From Hymenobacter jeongseonensis (GTDB taxonomy: Bacteria; Bacteroidota; Bacteroidia; Cytophagales; Hymenobacteraceae), in NCBI RefSeq assembly GCF_015694725.1, contig NZ_JADQDQ010000001.1, forward strand, positions 62,001 to 126,000: a stretch of 64,000 nt of DNA, in the 5' to 3' direction. This document shows positions 8,776-17,575 of the stretch, in pieces; positions within the stretch are counted from its first letter, which is position 1, and each line of letters opens with the position of its first letter. The translations under genes and the position numbers were made by a program. Below the pieces are notes generated by a model. The model saw only the letters and a program-made list of their open reading frames with translations, was not told the origin of the DNA and searched no databases.

Positions 8776-9831
8776 CTAGCGTCCCGCGTACTGCTTTTGG
8801 TTGTAGTCCTGGTAGGCGCCGCTGGTTACGTGGTTCAGCCACTCCTCGTTTTCGAGATACCAGTCCACGGTGTGGGCTAGCCCTTGCTCGAAGGTCACAC
8901 TGGGTTTCCAGCCCAGTTCGTTCATGATTTTTGAGGAATCGATGGCGTAGCGCATGTCGTGGCCAGCGCGGTCGGTCACGAACTTGATGAGCTTACGAGA
9001 AGTGCCTTGTGCCTGCCCGGTTTTCTCGTCCACGACGTCGCAGAGCAACTCAATGAGCTTCAGGTTCTGCCACTCGTTTACGCCGCCGATGTTGTAGGTG
9101 TCGCCGTTTTTACCCTTGTGGAACACCGCGTCGATGGCCGTGGCGTGGTCCTTCACAAACAGCCAGTCGCGCACGTTCTCGCCTTTGCCATACACGGGCA
9201 CGGGCTGGCCGGTACGCAAGCGGTGAATGGCCAACGGAATCAGCTTCTCGGGGAAGTGGTTGGGGCCGTAGTTGTTCGAGCAGTTGCTGAGCTTGATGGG
9301 CAGGCCGTAGGTGTGGTGCCAGGCGCGCACAAAGTGGTCGGAACTGGCTTTGGAAGCCGAGTACGGCGAGCGGGGGTCATACGACGTTTCTTCGGTGAAC
9401 ATCTCGGGGCCGAAGTCCAGCGAGCCATATACCTCGTCGGTGCTCACGTGGTAGAACACATGGCCTTCGTAGCCGCCGGGCTGCCATAGGTTGCGGGCCG
9501 CGTTCAGCAAGTTCACGGTGCCAATGACGTTGGTTTTCACAAACGCCATGGGGTCGGTGATGCTGCGGTCCACGTGCGACTCGGCCGCGAGGTGAATCAC
9601 GGCGTCGGGCTCCTCATTGGCGAAAAGCTGGTCGATAAACGACTGGTCGGAAATGTCGCCTTTGATGAAGCGGTAGTTCGGCGCATTCTCGATGTCGCGC
9701 AGGTTCTCCAGGTTACCGGCGTACGTCAGCGCGTCGAGGTTGAGAATCTGATAGGCCGGATACTTCGTCACGAACAACCGAACGACGTGAGAGCCAATGA
9801 AGCCGGCGCCGCCGGTGATGAGGATTTTCAT
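8776..9831 (-). CDS. rfbB: dTDP-glucose 4,6-dehydratase
   Basis: This 351-residue RmlB/RfbB converts dTDP-glucose to dTDP-4-keto-6-deoxyglucose using NAD. TGGAGFIGSHVVR opens the Rossmann fold. HLAAESHVDRS, the catalytic STDEVYG segment, SPYSASKASSDH (Tyr/Lys pair) and NCSNNYGP are characteristic of the family. The ATG at 9831 gives the normal N-terminus. The 18 extra in-frame codons upstream to 9885 are encoded by a dispersed repeat and are rejected. It pairs with rfbA two genes downstream. With neither rfbC nor rfbD in the window, the keto sugar may feed a route other than rhamnose. Confidence 0.97.
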   Translation of the reverse strand: MKILITGGAGFIGSHVVRLFVTKYPAYQILNLDALTYAGNLENLRDIENAPNYRFIKGDISDQSFIDQLFANEEPDAVIHLAAESHVDRSITDPMAFVKTNVIGTVNLLNAARNLWQPGGYEGHVFYHVSTDEVYGSLDFGPEMFTEETSYDPRSPYSASKASSDHFVRAWHHTYGLPIKLSNCSNNYGPNHFPEKLIPLAIHRLRTGQPVPVYGKGENVRDWLFVKDHATAIDAVFHKGKNGDTYNIGGVNEWQNLKLIELLCDVVDEKTGQAQGTSRKLIKFVTDRAGHDMRYAIDSSKIMNELGWKPSVTFEQGLAHTVDWYLENEEWLNHVTSGAYQDYNQKQYAGR

Positions 9832-9840
9832 ACTATTTCT

Positions 9841-9942
9841 GTCATCCTGAGCGCAGCGAAGGACCTTATCACGACTGCACTTCAAGGGTTAGTAAATCCG
9901 ACGAAAGCAGCCGTGAGAAGATGCTTCCTTCGTCAGCATGAC
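9841..9942. repeat. Dispersed inverted repeat, family B copy 1
   Basis: The ends at 9841-9867 and 9919-9942 are imperfect inverted copies of the GTCATGCTGAGCGCAG motif also found at 58611-58694 and 60391-60485. It lies between rfbB and galE. Confidence 0.65.
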
Positions 9943-9944
9943 AA

Positions 9945-10979
9945 TTACTTTTTCAATGCAACTTGCCACTTCCACGAGCTGGCGAGCGAGTCGGCCAGCG
10001 AGGTTTCGGTTTTAAAACCCAGCACCTGCTCCGCCTTGGTGGCGTCGGCGTAAATGGCGGGCACGTCGCCAGGACGGCGCGGGCCGATGCTGTAGTTCAG
10101 CTTCTGGCCACTCACCTGTTCGAAGGTTTGTACCACTTCCAGCACCGAGTTGCCGTGGCCAGTGCCCACGTTAAAGGTTTCCACGGTTTCGGTGCCCTTG
10201 CGGTCGAGCAGGCGCTGCACAGCAACGATGTGCGCCTTGGCCAAATCGACCACATGGATATAGTCACGCACGTTGGTGCCGTCTGGCGTGTCGTAATCGT
10301 TGCCGTAAATGGTCAGCTTTTCGCGAATGCCGGCCGCCGTTTGGGTGATGAACGGCACGAGGTTGTTGGGCACGCCCAGCGGCAGCTCGCCAATCTTAGC
10401 CGATTCGTGCGCGCCAATTGGGTTGAAGTAGCGCAACAGAATAGTGTGCAGCTTATTGCTCGGCGCGGCCGACACGTCGTGGATGACGTCTTCGCACATC
10501 TGCTTGGTGCGGCCGTAGGGCGACGAGGCCGGCTTGGTGGGCGTAGCCTCCGTCACGGGCAGGGAATCCGGGATGCCGTACACGGTGCACGACGACGAAA
10601 ACACTAAGTTTTCCACGCCAAAATCAGGCATCATGGCCAGCAGCGTGAGCAGCGAGCCCACGTTGTTCTGGAAGTATGCCAGCGGCTTTTGCACCGATTC
10701 GCCGACGGCTTTAAACGCCGCAAAGTGAATGACGCCTGCAATGTTGGGTTCGGCCGCAAACACGCCCCGCAGGGCCTCTTCGTCGGCACAATCGATGCGG
10801 TAGGTGGGGACGGCAGTGCCCAAAATGGATTCGATGCCCGCCAACGCCGACTCTTCCGAGTTGCTGAAATTATCAATAATAATCGGCTGGTAGCCGGCCT
10901 GGTACAGCTCTACCACGGCATGCGAGCCGATATAGCCGGCCCCGCCGGTAACGAGAATCTTAGTGCGTTGTGCAGTCAT
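9945..10979 (-). CDS. galE: UDP-glucose 4-epimerase
   Basis: This 344-residue GalE interconverts UDP-glucose and UDP-galactose. It has TGGAGYIGSHAVVEL at the N-terminus, NFSNSE, SSSCTVYG with the catalytic Ser, the SPYGRTKQMCED Tyr/Lys pair and RYFNPIGAH. The length is typical. It supplies UDP-galactose either for the glycan made by this cluster or for general metabolism. It is separated from rfbB by a family B repeat and from the dehydrogenase gene at 11035 by about 55 bp, all on the same strand, so co-transcription is likely. Confidence 0.96.
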   Translation of the reverse strand: MTAQRTKILVTGGAGYIGSHAVVELYQAGYQPIIIDNFSNSEESALAGIESILGTAVPTYRIDCADEEALRGVFAAEPNIAGVIHFAAFKAVGESVQKPLAYFQNNVGSLLTLLAMMPDFGVENLVFSSSCTVYGIPDSLPVTEATPTKPASSPYGRTKQMCEDVIHDVSAAPSNKLHTILLRYFNPIGAHESAKIGELPLGVPNNLVPFITQTAAGIREKLTIYGNDYDTPDGTNVRDYIHVVDLAKAHIVAVQRLLDRKGTETVETFNVGTGHGNSVLEVVQTFEQVSGQKLNYSIGPRRPGDVPAIYADATKAEQVLGFKTETSLADSLASSWKWQVALKK

Positions 10980-11034
10980 AGCGGGAAGGGACGAAAGGTG
11001 CTCAACGTGCGGAGCACGGCTTGATGTCGAGATT

Positions 11035-12330
11035 TTAGAGGCTCCAGTACTGCAGCTCCTTCATTTTGCCCCGGTATAGGCCTTTGATGTCGACCAGAAC
11101 GGCGTTGTCAGAGGTGATGGACTGGAAATACGCTTCGTCTTTTGCGGCGTAGGGTAAGTGGCTCACGGCCACGATAACGGCATCGTAATCGGTGCGCACG
11201 TCGTCGTTGGCGGTGAGGCGGAAGCCGTATTCGTGGTGCAGCTCGTCGGAATCGGCGTGCGGGTCGATGATGTCGACGTTTACCGAGAAGTTTTTCAACT
11301 CCTGGATAACGTCTGCCACCTTGGAATTGCGGATGTCCTCCACGTTTTCCTTGAAGGTAGCGCCCATCACGAGCACCCGGCTTTTGGCCACGTCCTTGCC
11401 TTTTTTTATCATCATCTGCACCGTCTTACGAGCGATGTAGGCGCCCATGTTGTCGTTGGTGGTGCGGCCGCTCAGAATCACCTTAGCGTCGTAGCCCAGC
11501 TCTTTGGCCTTATACGTCAGGTAGTAAGGGTCTACGCCGATGCAGTGTCCACCTACCAAACCGGGCGAAAACCGCAGGAAATTCCACTTCGTGCCGGCCG
11601 CTTCCAGCACTTCGTAGGTGTTGATGCTCATGCGGTCGAAAATCATCGACAGCTCGTTCATCAGCGCAATGTTCACGTCGCGCTGGGTGTTTTCGATGAT
11701 TTTGGCGGCTTCGGCCACCCGAATGCTGCTGGCGCGGTGCACGCCGGCGTCCACCACCAACTCGTACACTTTGGCAATGGTATCGAGGGCTTCCTCGTCG
11801 TTGCCCGACACCACTTTCACGATGCGGCGCAACGTGTGTTCCTTGTCGCCGGGGTTGATGCGCTCCGGCGAGTAGCCCACCTTAAAATCGGTCGGGAATT
11901 TCAGCCCCGACAGGCGCTCAATCACCGGAATGCAGTCCTCTTCGGTGCACCCGGGGTACACGGTGCTTTCAAACACCACGTAATCACCTTTTTTCAGCAC
12001 CTTGCCCACCGAGCCCGACGCGCCGAGCAGCGGCTTGAGGTCGGGCTGGGCATGTTCGTCGATGGGCGTGGGCACGGCCACGATGTAGAACTGGGCCTGC
12101 CGTAACACGTCCAACGAATCGGTGAACGTGATGTCACAACCTTCAAAATCCTTCTTTTCCAGTTCGCCGCTCGGGTCGATGCATTCCTTCATCTGGGCCA
12201 CGCGGCCGGCGTTGATATCGAAGCCGATTACCTTGAGTTGTTTCGCGAATTCCAAGGCGATGGGCAAGCCCACGTAGCCGAGGCCGATGACGGCCAGGGT
12301 GGCCTCTTTGCGCAATAGTTTTTCGTACAC
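11035..12330 (-). CDS. UDP-sugar 6-dehydrogenase (TviB/WbpO type)
   Basis: This 431-residue nucleotide-sugar dehydrogenase oxidises C6 of a UDP-hexose or UDP-HexNAc to the uronic acid in two NAD-dependent steps. The Rossmann motif VIGLGYVGLPIA is at about residue 14. VPTPID, ESTVYPGCTEE, YSPERINPGD and the catalytic-cysteine motif GGHCIGVDPYYL follow, with a C-terminal VMGATFKENVEDIRNS domain. This pattern matches the UDP-N-acetyl-galactosamine/glucosamine dehydrogenases (TviB, WbpO, WbpA) better than Ugd. With the epimerase at 7660 it could make an N-acetylated uronic acid for a capsule or O-antigen-like glycan. Confidence 0.92.
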   Translation of the reverse strand: MYEKLLRKEATLAVIGLGYVGLPIALEFAKQLKVIGFDINAGRVAQMKECIDPSGELEKKDFEGCDITFTDSLDVLRQAQFYIVAVPTPIDEHAQPDLKPLLGASGSVGKVLKKGDYVVFESTVYPGCTEEDCIPVIERLSGLKFPTDFKVGYSPERINPGDKEHTLRRIVKVVSGNDEEALDTIAKVYELVVDAGVHRASSIRVAEAAKIIENTQRDVNIALMNELSMIFDRMSINTYEVLEAAGTKWNFLRFSPGLVGGHCIGVDPYYLTYKAKELGYDAKVILSGRTTNDNMGAYIARKTVQMMIKKGKDVAKSRVLVMGATFKENVEDIRNSKVADVIQELKNFSVNVDIIDPHADSDELHHEYGFRLTANDDVRTDYDAVIVAVSHLPYAAKDEAYFQSITSDNAVLVDIKGLYRGKMKELQYWSL

Positions 12331-12347
12331 TGGAGTAAGAATTAGTA

Positions 12348-12989
12348 TTAGTTGCTGGTTTTTGATGGTTTACCAGTGGCCGCCGGCATTGGCTGAACCG
12401 TTTGGCCATCGGGGCTTAAGCAGTACGTTTCCCCGCTTTCTGGGCAGGTAGCACGGCGGTTGCTGTCGAACTTCAGGCGATGGCCATACGCACTCATCCA
12501 GCCTTGCGGCTGCGCGGGCGTGCCGTATACGAGGGCGTAGGCCGGAACGTCGTGCGTGACCACGCTGCCCGCCCCCACAAAAGCATAACGCCCCAGCCGC
12601 ACCCCGCACACAATGGTGGCGTTGGCGCCCACGGTCACGCCCTGCTCCAGGTAAGTGGTCAGGTATTGTCCGTTGCCTTTGCGCGGCACGGCGCTGCGCG
12701 GGTTTTTCACGTTGGTGAACACCACCGACGGGCCCAGAAAAACGTCGTCTTCGCAAATAACGCCGCCGTAGAGGCTCACGTTGTTTTGCACCTTCACGTT
12801 GCGGCCCAGCGTCACGCCATCGGCCACGAAGATGTTCTGGCCCAGGTTGCACTGCTCCCCGATGTCGGCGCCGGCACAGATGTGGCAAAAGTGCCAGATG
12901 CGACTACCTGAACCTATCTGGCACCCCTCGTCGAGGATGGCGGTGGGATGGGCGTAGTAATCAGTAGTAGAATGCGGCATTCGGGGCAA
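12348..12989 (-). CDS. Hexapeptide-repeat N-acetyltransferase (WbpD-like)
   Basis: This 213-residue left-handed beta-helix acyltransferase has imperfect hexapeptide repeats from about 12 to 150 ([27 protein letters not shown]). The C-terminal tail carries [10 protein letters not shown], which resembles the end of WbpD-type enzymes that acetylate UDP-2-acetamido-3-amino-glucuronate. No WbpE-like aminotransferase or WbpB-like oxidase gene is seen nearby, so the substrate may be made elsewhere or differ. It is the first gene of the minus-strand sugar run and ends 17 bp before the dehydrogenase start. MPHS at 12980 is an alternative start. Confidence 0.87.
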   Translation of the reverse strand: MPRMPHSTTDYYAHPTAILDEGCQIGSGSRIWHFCHICAGADIGEQCNLGQNIFVADGVTLGRNVKVQNNVSLYGGVICEDDVFLGPSVVFTNVKNPRSAVPRKGNGQYLTTYLEQGVTVGANATIVCGVRLGRYAFVGAGSVVTHDVPAYALVYGTPAQPQGWMSAYGHRLKFDSNRRATCPESGETYCLSPDGQTVQPMPAATGKPSKTSN

Positions 12990-13006
12990 GCGGGTGGTTC
13001 AGCCTG

Positions 13007-13014
13007 CAAAGGTA
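13007..13014 (-). promoter_or_regulatory. Candidate -7 promoter box for the nucleotide-sugar run
   Basis: TACCTTTG on the minus strand matches the Bacteroidota -7 consensus TAnnTTTG and lies 17 bp before the acyltransferase ATG. No clear -33 TTTG was seen. Confidence 0.5.
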
Positions 13015-13074
13015 AGGCGAAGGTCGGGGTTGGCCGGACGCTCTTTGAAATTTAAACGGCTAACGCTCCTATCC

Positions 13075-14517
13075 TTAGAACTTCACGCACACGTTTTGCG
13101 CTTCGGTAAAGAACCGCAACGCCTCCAAGCCTCCTTCGCGGCCCACGCCGGAATTCTTCATGCCGCCAAAGGGCGTGCGCAGGTCGCGATGCAGCCAAGT
13201 GTTCACCCACACGATGCCGCTGTGCAGCGACTGTGCCACCCGGTGGGCGCGGGTGAGGTTGCTGGTCCAGATGGAGGCCGACAGGCCGTAATCGGTGCTA
13301 TTGGCCCAGGCCACGGCTTCGGCCTCGGTATCGAACGGCGTGAGCGTGACCACAGGGCCAAAGATTTCTTCCTGATTGGTGCGGCAGTCGTGGGGCAGGT
13401 TTTCGAACACCGTGGGCTCCAGAAAATAGCCACTGGCGCAGCGGCCGGGGACAGCTACACGCTGGCCCCCGGCCAGCAAGTGGCCGCCTTCTTCGTGCGC
13501 CAGCTTGATGTAGTCGAGCACTTTATTCAAGTGTGCTTCGCTCACCAAAGCGCCCTGCTTGGTGTCGGCGGCCAGCGGGTCGCCAATTTTTTGGGCTTCC
13601 AGCTGCTGTAGAAATTCGGCTTTGAAGGCGTCGTAAATCGGCCGCTCAATAAATATTCGGGAGCCGCACAAACAAATCTGGCCCTGATTGGCAAAGCTGC
13701 TGCGGATGCTGGTGGCCACGGCCGCCGCTAGGTCGCAGTCCGCAAACACGAGGTTGGGGTTTTTGCCACCCAGTTCCAGACTCAGCTTCTTGAACAGGGG
13801 CGCGGCCGTGCGGGCCAGGTGCCGCCCGGTGGCCGTGCCCCCCGTGAAGCTGATGGCTTTGATGCCGGGATGTTCCACAATAGCCTGCCCGCAGGCCGGG
13901 CCGGTGCCGTGCACAATGTTGAGCACGCCCGGCGGCAGGCCCGCTTCGATGCACAGCTCGCTCAGCAAAAACGCGGTAGCCGGCGTGATTTCCGACGGTT
14001 TGGCTACCACGCAGCAGCCCACGGCCAAGGCTGGCGCAATCTTCCAAGTAAATAAATAAAGCGGCAGGTTCCAGGGCGAAATGCAACCCACCACGCCAAT
14101 GGGATGGCGCACGGTATAGTTGAGGGCCACGCCCTCCTGCATGTGTGCTTCGCTGGCAAAATGCTCGGCAGCCGTGCCGAAGAAATGGAAATTAGATGCG
14201 GCGCGGGGAATGTCCATGGCGCGCGCCAAGCTCAGCGGTTTGCCATTGTCTTGGCTCTCGGCGCGGGCCAAGCGTTCCAGATTGGCGTCTATCAGCGCGG
14301 CAATCCGAACCAGGAGGCGGCCCCGTTCCTCGGCCGACAACGCCCGCCAGGCGGGCAGCGCCGACGTGGCCGCCAGCACGGCGGCGGCCACCTCGGCGGC
14401 CTCCGAGTCCGGAATCTCGCCATATACATGACCGGTAGCAGGCTCAATGTTATCAAGGTAGCGGCCGGATTGGGGCGCCACGAGCTGGCCGTTGATATAG
14501 TTTTGAATGCGAAGCAT
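13075..14517 (-). CDS. Aldehyde dehydrogenase, ALDH8/2-aminomuconate semialdehyde type
   Basis: This 480-residue NAD-dependent aldehyde dehydrogenase has the cofactor loop FTGGTATGR, the general-base Glu in LELGGKNP, the catalytic Cys in FANQGQICLCGSRIF, and the C-terminal PFGGMKNSGVGREGG. The QGQICLCGSRIF segment and the SGIVWVNTW region resemble ALDH8A1 and 2-aminomuconate/2-hydroxymuconate semialdehyde dehydrogenases. It would therefore oxidise 2-aminomuconate 6-semialdehyde, the product of the ACMSD encoded at 29390. It stands about 13 kb away from those genes, between sugar genes and a membrane protein, so the pathway assignment rests on sequence type and not on operon context. Confidence 0.9.
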   Translation of the reverse strand: MLRIQNYINGQLVAPQSGRYLDNIEPATGHVYGEIPDSEAAEVAAAVLAATSALPAWRALSAEERGRLLVRIAALIDANLERLARAESQDNGKPLSLARAMDIPRAASNFHFFGTAAEHFASEAHMQEGVALNYTVRHPIGVVGCISPWNLPLYLFTWKIAPALAVGCCVVAKPSEITPATAFLLSELCIEAGLPPGVLNIVHGTGPACGQAIVEHPGIKAISFTGGTATGRHLARTAAPLFKKLSLELGGKNPNLVFADCDLAAAVATSIRSSFANQGQICLCGSRIFIERPIYDAFKAEFLQQLEAQKIGDPLAADTKQGALVSEAHLNKVLDYIKLAHEEGGHLLAGGQRVAVPGRCASGYFLEPTVFENLPHDCRTNQEEIFGPVVTLTPFDTEAEAVAWANSTDYGLSASIWTSNLTRAHRVAQSLHSGIVWVNTWLHRDLRTPFGGMKNSGVGREGGLEALRFFTEAQNVCVKF

Positions 14518-14539
14518 GGGAGGCGGGACGTGTAGGCAC

Positions 14540-14547
14540 CAAAAGTA
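14540..14547 (-). promoter_or_regulatory. Candidate -7 promoter box for the aldehyde dehydrogenase
   Basis: TACTTTTG on the minus strand matches TAnnTTTG and lies 22 bp upstream of the ATG at 14517. A clear -33 element is not visible. Confidence 0.5.
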
Positions 14548-14647
14548 GGCGTTGGACCAAAACCATCCCTTCGGTGGGTACGCCGCACCCCTACTTTCGC
14601 AACGTCATGGCCCTAACTTGCGGGCCGTTTATACCGAGCCTTATTAT

Positions 14648-16588
14648 ATGGCCCCCACCCAAGAAACTTTTCAGCATACCCTACCTGTGGCCGAACCCAC
14701 GCTTTTTTCCCGCTGGAAAGTAGGCCTGATAGCCATTTTGGTTCAGTTGGTGCTGCTTTGCTACACCTACTCCTACCTCATTTTTAACCCTGGCAAACGT
14801 CTTATTGTCACGCACTACGACGGCATTAAGAGCTATTTCTCCATTGCTTCGTTTCTGCGTCAGCCCCAGCGCGATGGCATGCTGGTGCACGGGCACAACT
14901 ATCCTTTCGGTGAGTACATGTACTTTACTGATAGCGCGCCCTTGCTCATGGCGCCGCTGCATGCACTGGTGCACGCCATTCCGGCTCTGGCGCCCTACGG
15001 CTTGTACCTATACGACCTGTTTATCCTCTCCAGCCTCGTGGTAAGCACTGGTTTGCTGGTATTAATTTTCCGGCGCCTGGCCCTGCCGGCGTGGCTCACC
15101 GTGCTTTTGAGCGTGGCGTTGCCCTGGCTCGGCCCCCAAACTATCCGGCTGAATGTGGGGCACATGAACCTAGCCTACACGCCGGCGCTGCTGTTCCTGA
15201 TTTGGGCGTTGCAGGGGCTACACGAAGCGTGGCGCACCAACGCGCCGCTGCGCAAGCATTTCGTGTGGCTGTTTTTGGGCATTGTGGTAGCGTCGTGGCT
15301 GCACTTTTACTACCTGCCGTTGCTGGGTGGCAGCTTGGCTTTCTTCGTGGCCTGCCTGCTCATCGACGGGTGGCGCCGCCAACGGCCGTGGCGCCCGCTG
15401 GTGGTGGGCACGGGCCTGACTTTGTTCGGCGCGTTGCTGATGACCTGGGGCCTCCTCACCGCGCTGGACCCGCTCTCCCGCGAGCGCCCAGTGGGCGGCG
15501 GCGGCTATGGTTGGATAGAATGGAAATTCCAGTTTGGCGCGCTGTTTCGAGGTTATGACTACAATAAAGTGCGCTTTCCGCTGGAGCGCACGGCCCACAT
15601 TCCGTACGAATCCTCGGCCTATCTGACCAGCTTTGTGCTGTTTGGGCTGTTGCTGGTGGGGGTGTTGCTGTTGCTCAAGCGCCTGCCGGCCGCCGCGCGC
15701 CTACCCCGCAGCGACGCCGACTCGCGAGCGCATTTCCTTAAGCTGCTTTTCCTGTCCAGCCTGCCGCTGGCGCTGGCTTCGCTGGGAGAAACCATTGAAC
15801 TGGATAACGGCGCTTACGTTATTCACAATTACCTCAACGTCTTTTTTGTCGCCCACAAACTCACCGAGCGCATCACCCAGTTCCGGACGCTGGGCCGGTT
15901 CATCTGGCCTTTCTGGTGGGCGGTGGTGCTCGGCTTTAGCTGGTACGTGGCACGGTGGCGGCAACTGGCGGGCTTGCGCTGGGGATTGTTGGTGCTGTGC
16001 GGCCTGTTGATAATCGATACGGTGAACGCCACACACCACTACCACAAAGTCACTCAAAGCACCAATTTGCTCGCGCTGCCAGCCGATACGGAACCCGTGC
16101 GCCGCCTCACCGGCTGGATTAAATCGGAAGCCTATCAGGCCATTCTGCCCCTCCCCTATTTCCACGTAGGCACGGAAGCCGCCAACGGGCAGCTGAATAT
16201 TATCATCGACCCCGACGACCCGCACAGCAACACAACCTACCAGCTGTCGATGGTGACGGGTCTGCCCCTGATGTCGCACAAAGCGGCGCGCACCGTGTAC
16301 CACCAAGCCGAACTCCTGTACTCGGTGCTGCGCCCCGGCGGCCCCGACCCGGAGCTGCTGACCCGGCTCGACCAGCGGCCAATCCTCGTGTTCCTCGACT
16401 CGGCGTACTACAATGGCAGCAACAATTACTACCGCGACCAACTGAAGGACCGGCCCGAAATGCGCGCCCTGTTTGAGCGCACGCCCGATTTTATTCGCGA
16501 GCAGAACATGCGGCGCGTCAGCCACCAAGGCAGCTGGTCACTCTACGAATGGTACCCCAAGGCAGCGGCCAGCTCACCCAAACCCTAA
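14648..16588 (+). CDS. Multispanning membrane protein, GT-C glycosyltransferase-like
   Basis: This 646-residue integral membrane protein has about ten to twelve hydrophobic helices. Examples are VGLIAILVQLVLLCYTYSYL near the start, LFLGIVVASWLHFYYLPLL, and LTSFVLFGLLLVGVLLLL. A soluble C-terminal domain of about 150 residues follows the last helix. A periplasmic loop after helix 1 carries HYDGIK and HGHNYPFGEYMYFTD. This layout resembles GT-C family transferases and YfhO-like proteins, but I see no decisive catalytic motif. The ATG at 14648 is preferred. The frame reaches a TTG at 14552, but that leader overlaps the divergent promoter region. It converges with the GT2 gene, with only 7 bp between the two stops. 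Confidence 0.85.
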   Translation: MAPTQETFQHTLPVAEPTLFSRWKVGLIAILVQLVLLCYTYSYLIFNPGKRLIVTHYDGIKSYFSIASFLRQPQRDGMLVHGHNYPFGEYMYFTDSAPLLMAPLHALVHAIPALAPYGLYLYDLFILSSLVVSTGLLVLIFRRLALPAWLTVLLSVALPWLGPQTIRLNVGHMNLAYTPALLFLIWALQGLHEAWRTNAPLRKHFVWLFLGIVVASWLHFYYLPLLGGSLAFFVACLLIDGWRRQRPWRPLVVGTGLTLFGALLMTWGLLTALDPLSRERPVGGGGYGWIEWKFQFGALFRGYDYNKVRFPLERTAHIPYESSAYLTSFVLFGLLLVGVLLLLKRLPAAARLPRSDADSRAHFLKLLFLSSLPLALASLGETIELDNGAYVIHNYLNVFFVAHKLTERITQFRTLGRFIWPFWWAVVLGFSWYVARWRQLAGLRWGLLVLCGLLIIDTVNATHHYHKVTQSTNLLALPADTEPVRRLTGWIKSEAYQAILPLPYFHVGTEAANGQLNIIIDPDDPHSNTTYQLSMVTGLPLMSHKAARTVYHQAELLYSVLRPGGPDPELLTRLDQRPILVFLDSAYYNGSNNYYRDQLKDRPEMRALFERTPDFIREQNMRRVSHQGSWSLYEWYPKAAASSPKP

Positions 16589-16595
16589 GCTTGCT

Positions 16596-17546
16596 TTAGC
16601 GGGCCGGGGGTGCCACGGGCGGAATGTTGGTATCCGAAATCAGGTACAGCGGCCGCTGGCGCACATTGGCCGAGAGCCGGGCCATGTACTCCCCGATAAT
16701 GCCCACGGAAATGAGCTGCACCCCGCCCAGAAACAGAATACTGACCATCAGCGACGGCCAGCCGGGCTGGTAATCGTGGGTCACAAAGCGCGAGTACAGC
16801 GTGTAGAGCCCCACCACAAAGGCTAGTCCGGACACCACAAACCCGCTGATGGTAGCCACTTTAAGCGGTACATCGGAGAAGGCGGTGATGCCGTCCAGGG
16901 CCAGGCGCATCATCTTGCGGTAGGTGTAGCCGGTTTCGCCTCCGGCGCGCTCGGCCCGGTCGTACTCGATGAACGTTTGGCGGTAGCCAATCCAGGAAAT
17001 CTGGCCCCGGATGAACTTGTTCTGCTCGGGCATCAGGCGCAGGCCCTCCACCACTTTGCGCGAAATAATGCGGAAGTCGCCCGTATCCACGGGAATGGAT
17101 ATGTGCGTGATGCTGGCCAGCACGCGGTAGAACAGGCGGGCCGTCAGCAGCTTGGCCATGCTGTCGCCCTGCCGCGAGCGGCGTTTGGCGTACACCACCT
17201 CGAACCCCTCGCGCATGCGCTGGTGCAGCAGCGGAATGAGTTCGGGCGGGTCTTGCAAATCGGCGTCGATGATGACCACGGCCGCGCCCGCCGCCCGGTC
17301 CAGGCCGGCCGTCACGGCAATTTGGTGGCCGAAATTGCGGCTCAAATCAATGTAGCGCACCCTCTCGTCACGCGTGGCCAGGGCCAGCAGCAGGGACAGC
17401 GACCGGTCGCGTGAGCCGTCGTTGATGAAGATTAGCTCGAAGCCACCGGGCAGCGCCATCGGCTCCAACACGCTCAGCAGGCGGCGGTAGAGCTCGCCAA
17501 TGTTGGCTTCCTCGTTGTAGATAGGAATGATGACGGACAGTTCCAC
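16596..17546 (-). CDS. GT2 glycosyltransferase, GtrB/ArnC type, two membrane helices
   Basis: From the GTG at 17546 this is a 316-residue family 2 glycosyltransferase. SVIIPIYNEEANIGELY starts the GT-A fold. NDGSRDRS, RNFGHQ and IDADLQDPPEL (DxD metal site) follow, then two C-terminal helices (ATISGFVVSGLAFVVGLY and MVSILFLGGVQLISVGIIG) as in polyprenyl-phosphate sugar transferases. It probably loads a sugar onto undecaprenyl phosphate for use by GT-C enzymes such as those encoded at 20899 and 23804. The frame is open upstream to 17975, but that part is Pro/Arg-rich and overlaps the methyltransferase gene on the same strand. The GTG is 29 bp after the methyltransferase stop. Confidence 0.92.
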   Translation of the reverse strand: MELSVIIPIYNEEANIGELYRRLLSVLEPMALPGGFELIFINDGSRDRSLSLLLALATRDERVRYIDLSRNFGHQIAVTAGLDRAAGAAVVIIDADLQDPPELIPLLHQRMREGFEVVYAKRRSRQGDSMAKLLTARLFYRVLASITHISIPVDTGDFRIISRKVVEGLRLMPEQNKFIRGQISWIGYRQTFIEYDRAERAGGETGYTYRKMMRLALDGITAFSDVPLKVATISGFVVSGLAFVVGLYTLYSRFVTHDYQPGWPSLMVSILFLGGVQLISVGIIGEYMARLSANVRQRPLYLISDTNIPPVAPPAR

Positions 17547-17575
17547 GCGGGTAAGGGTCAGGCGAAGGGAAGGAA

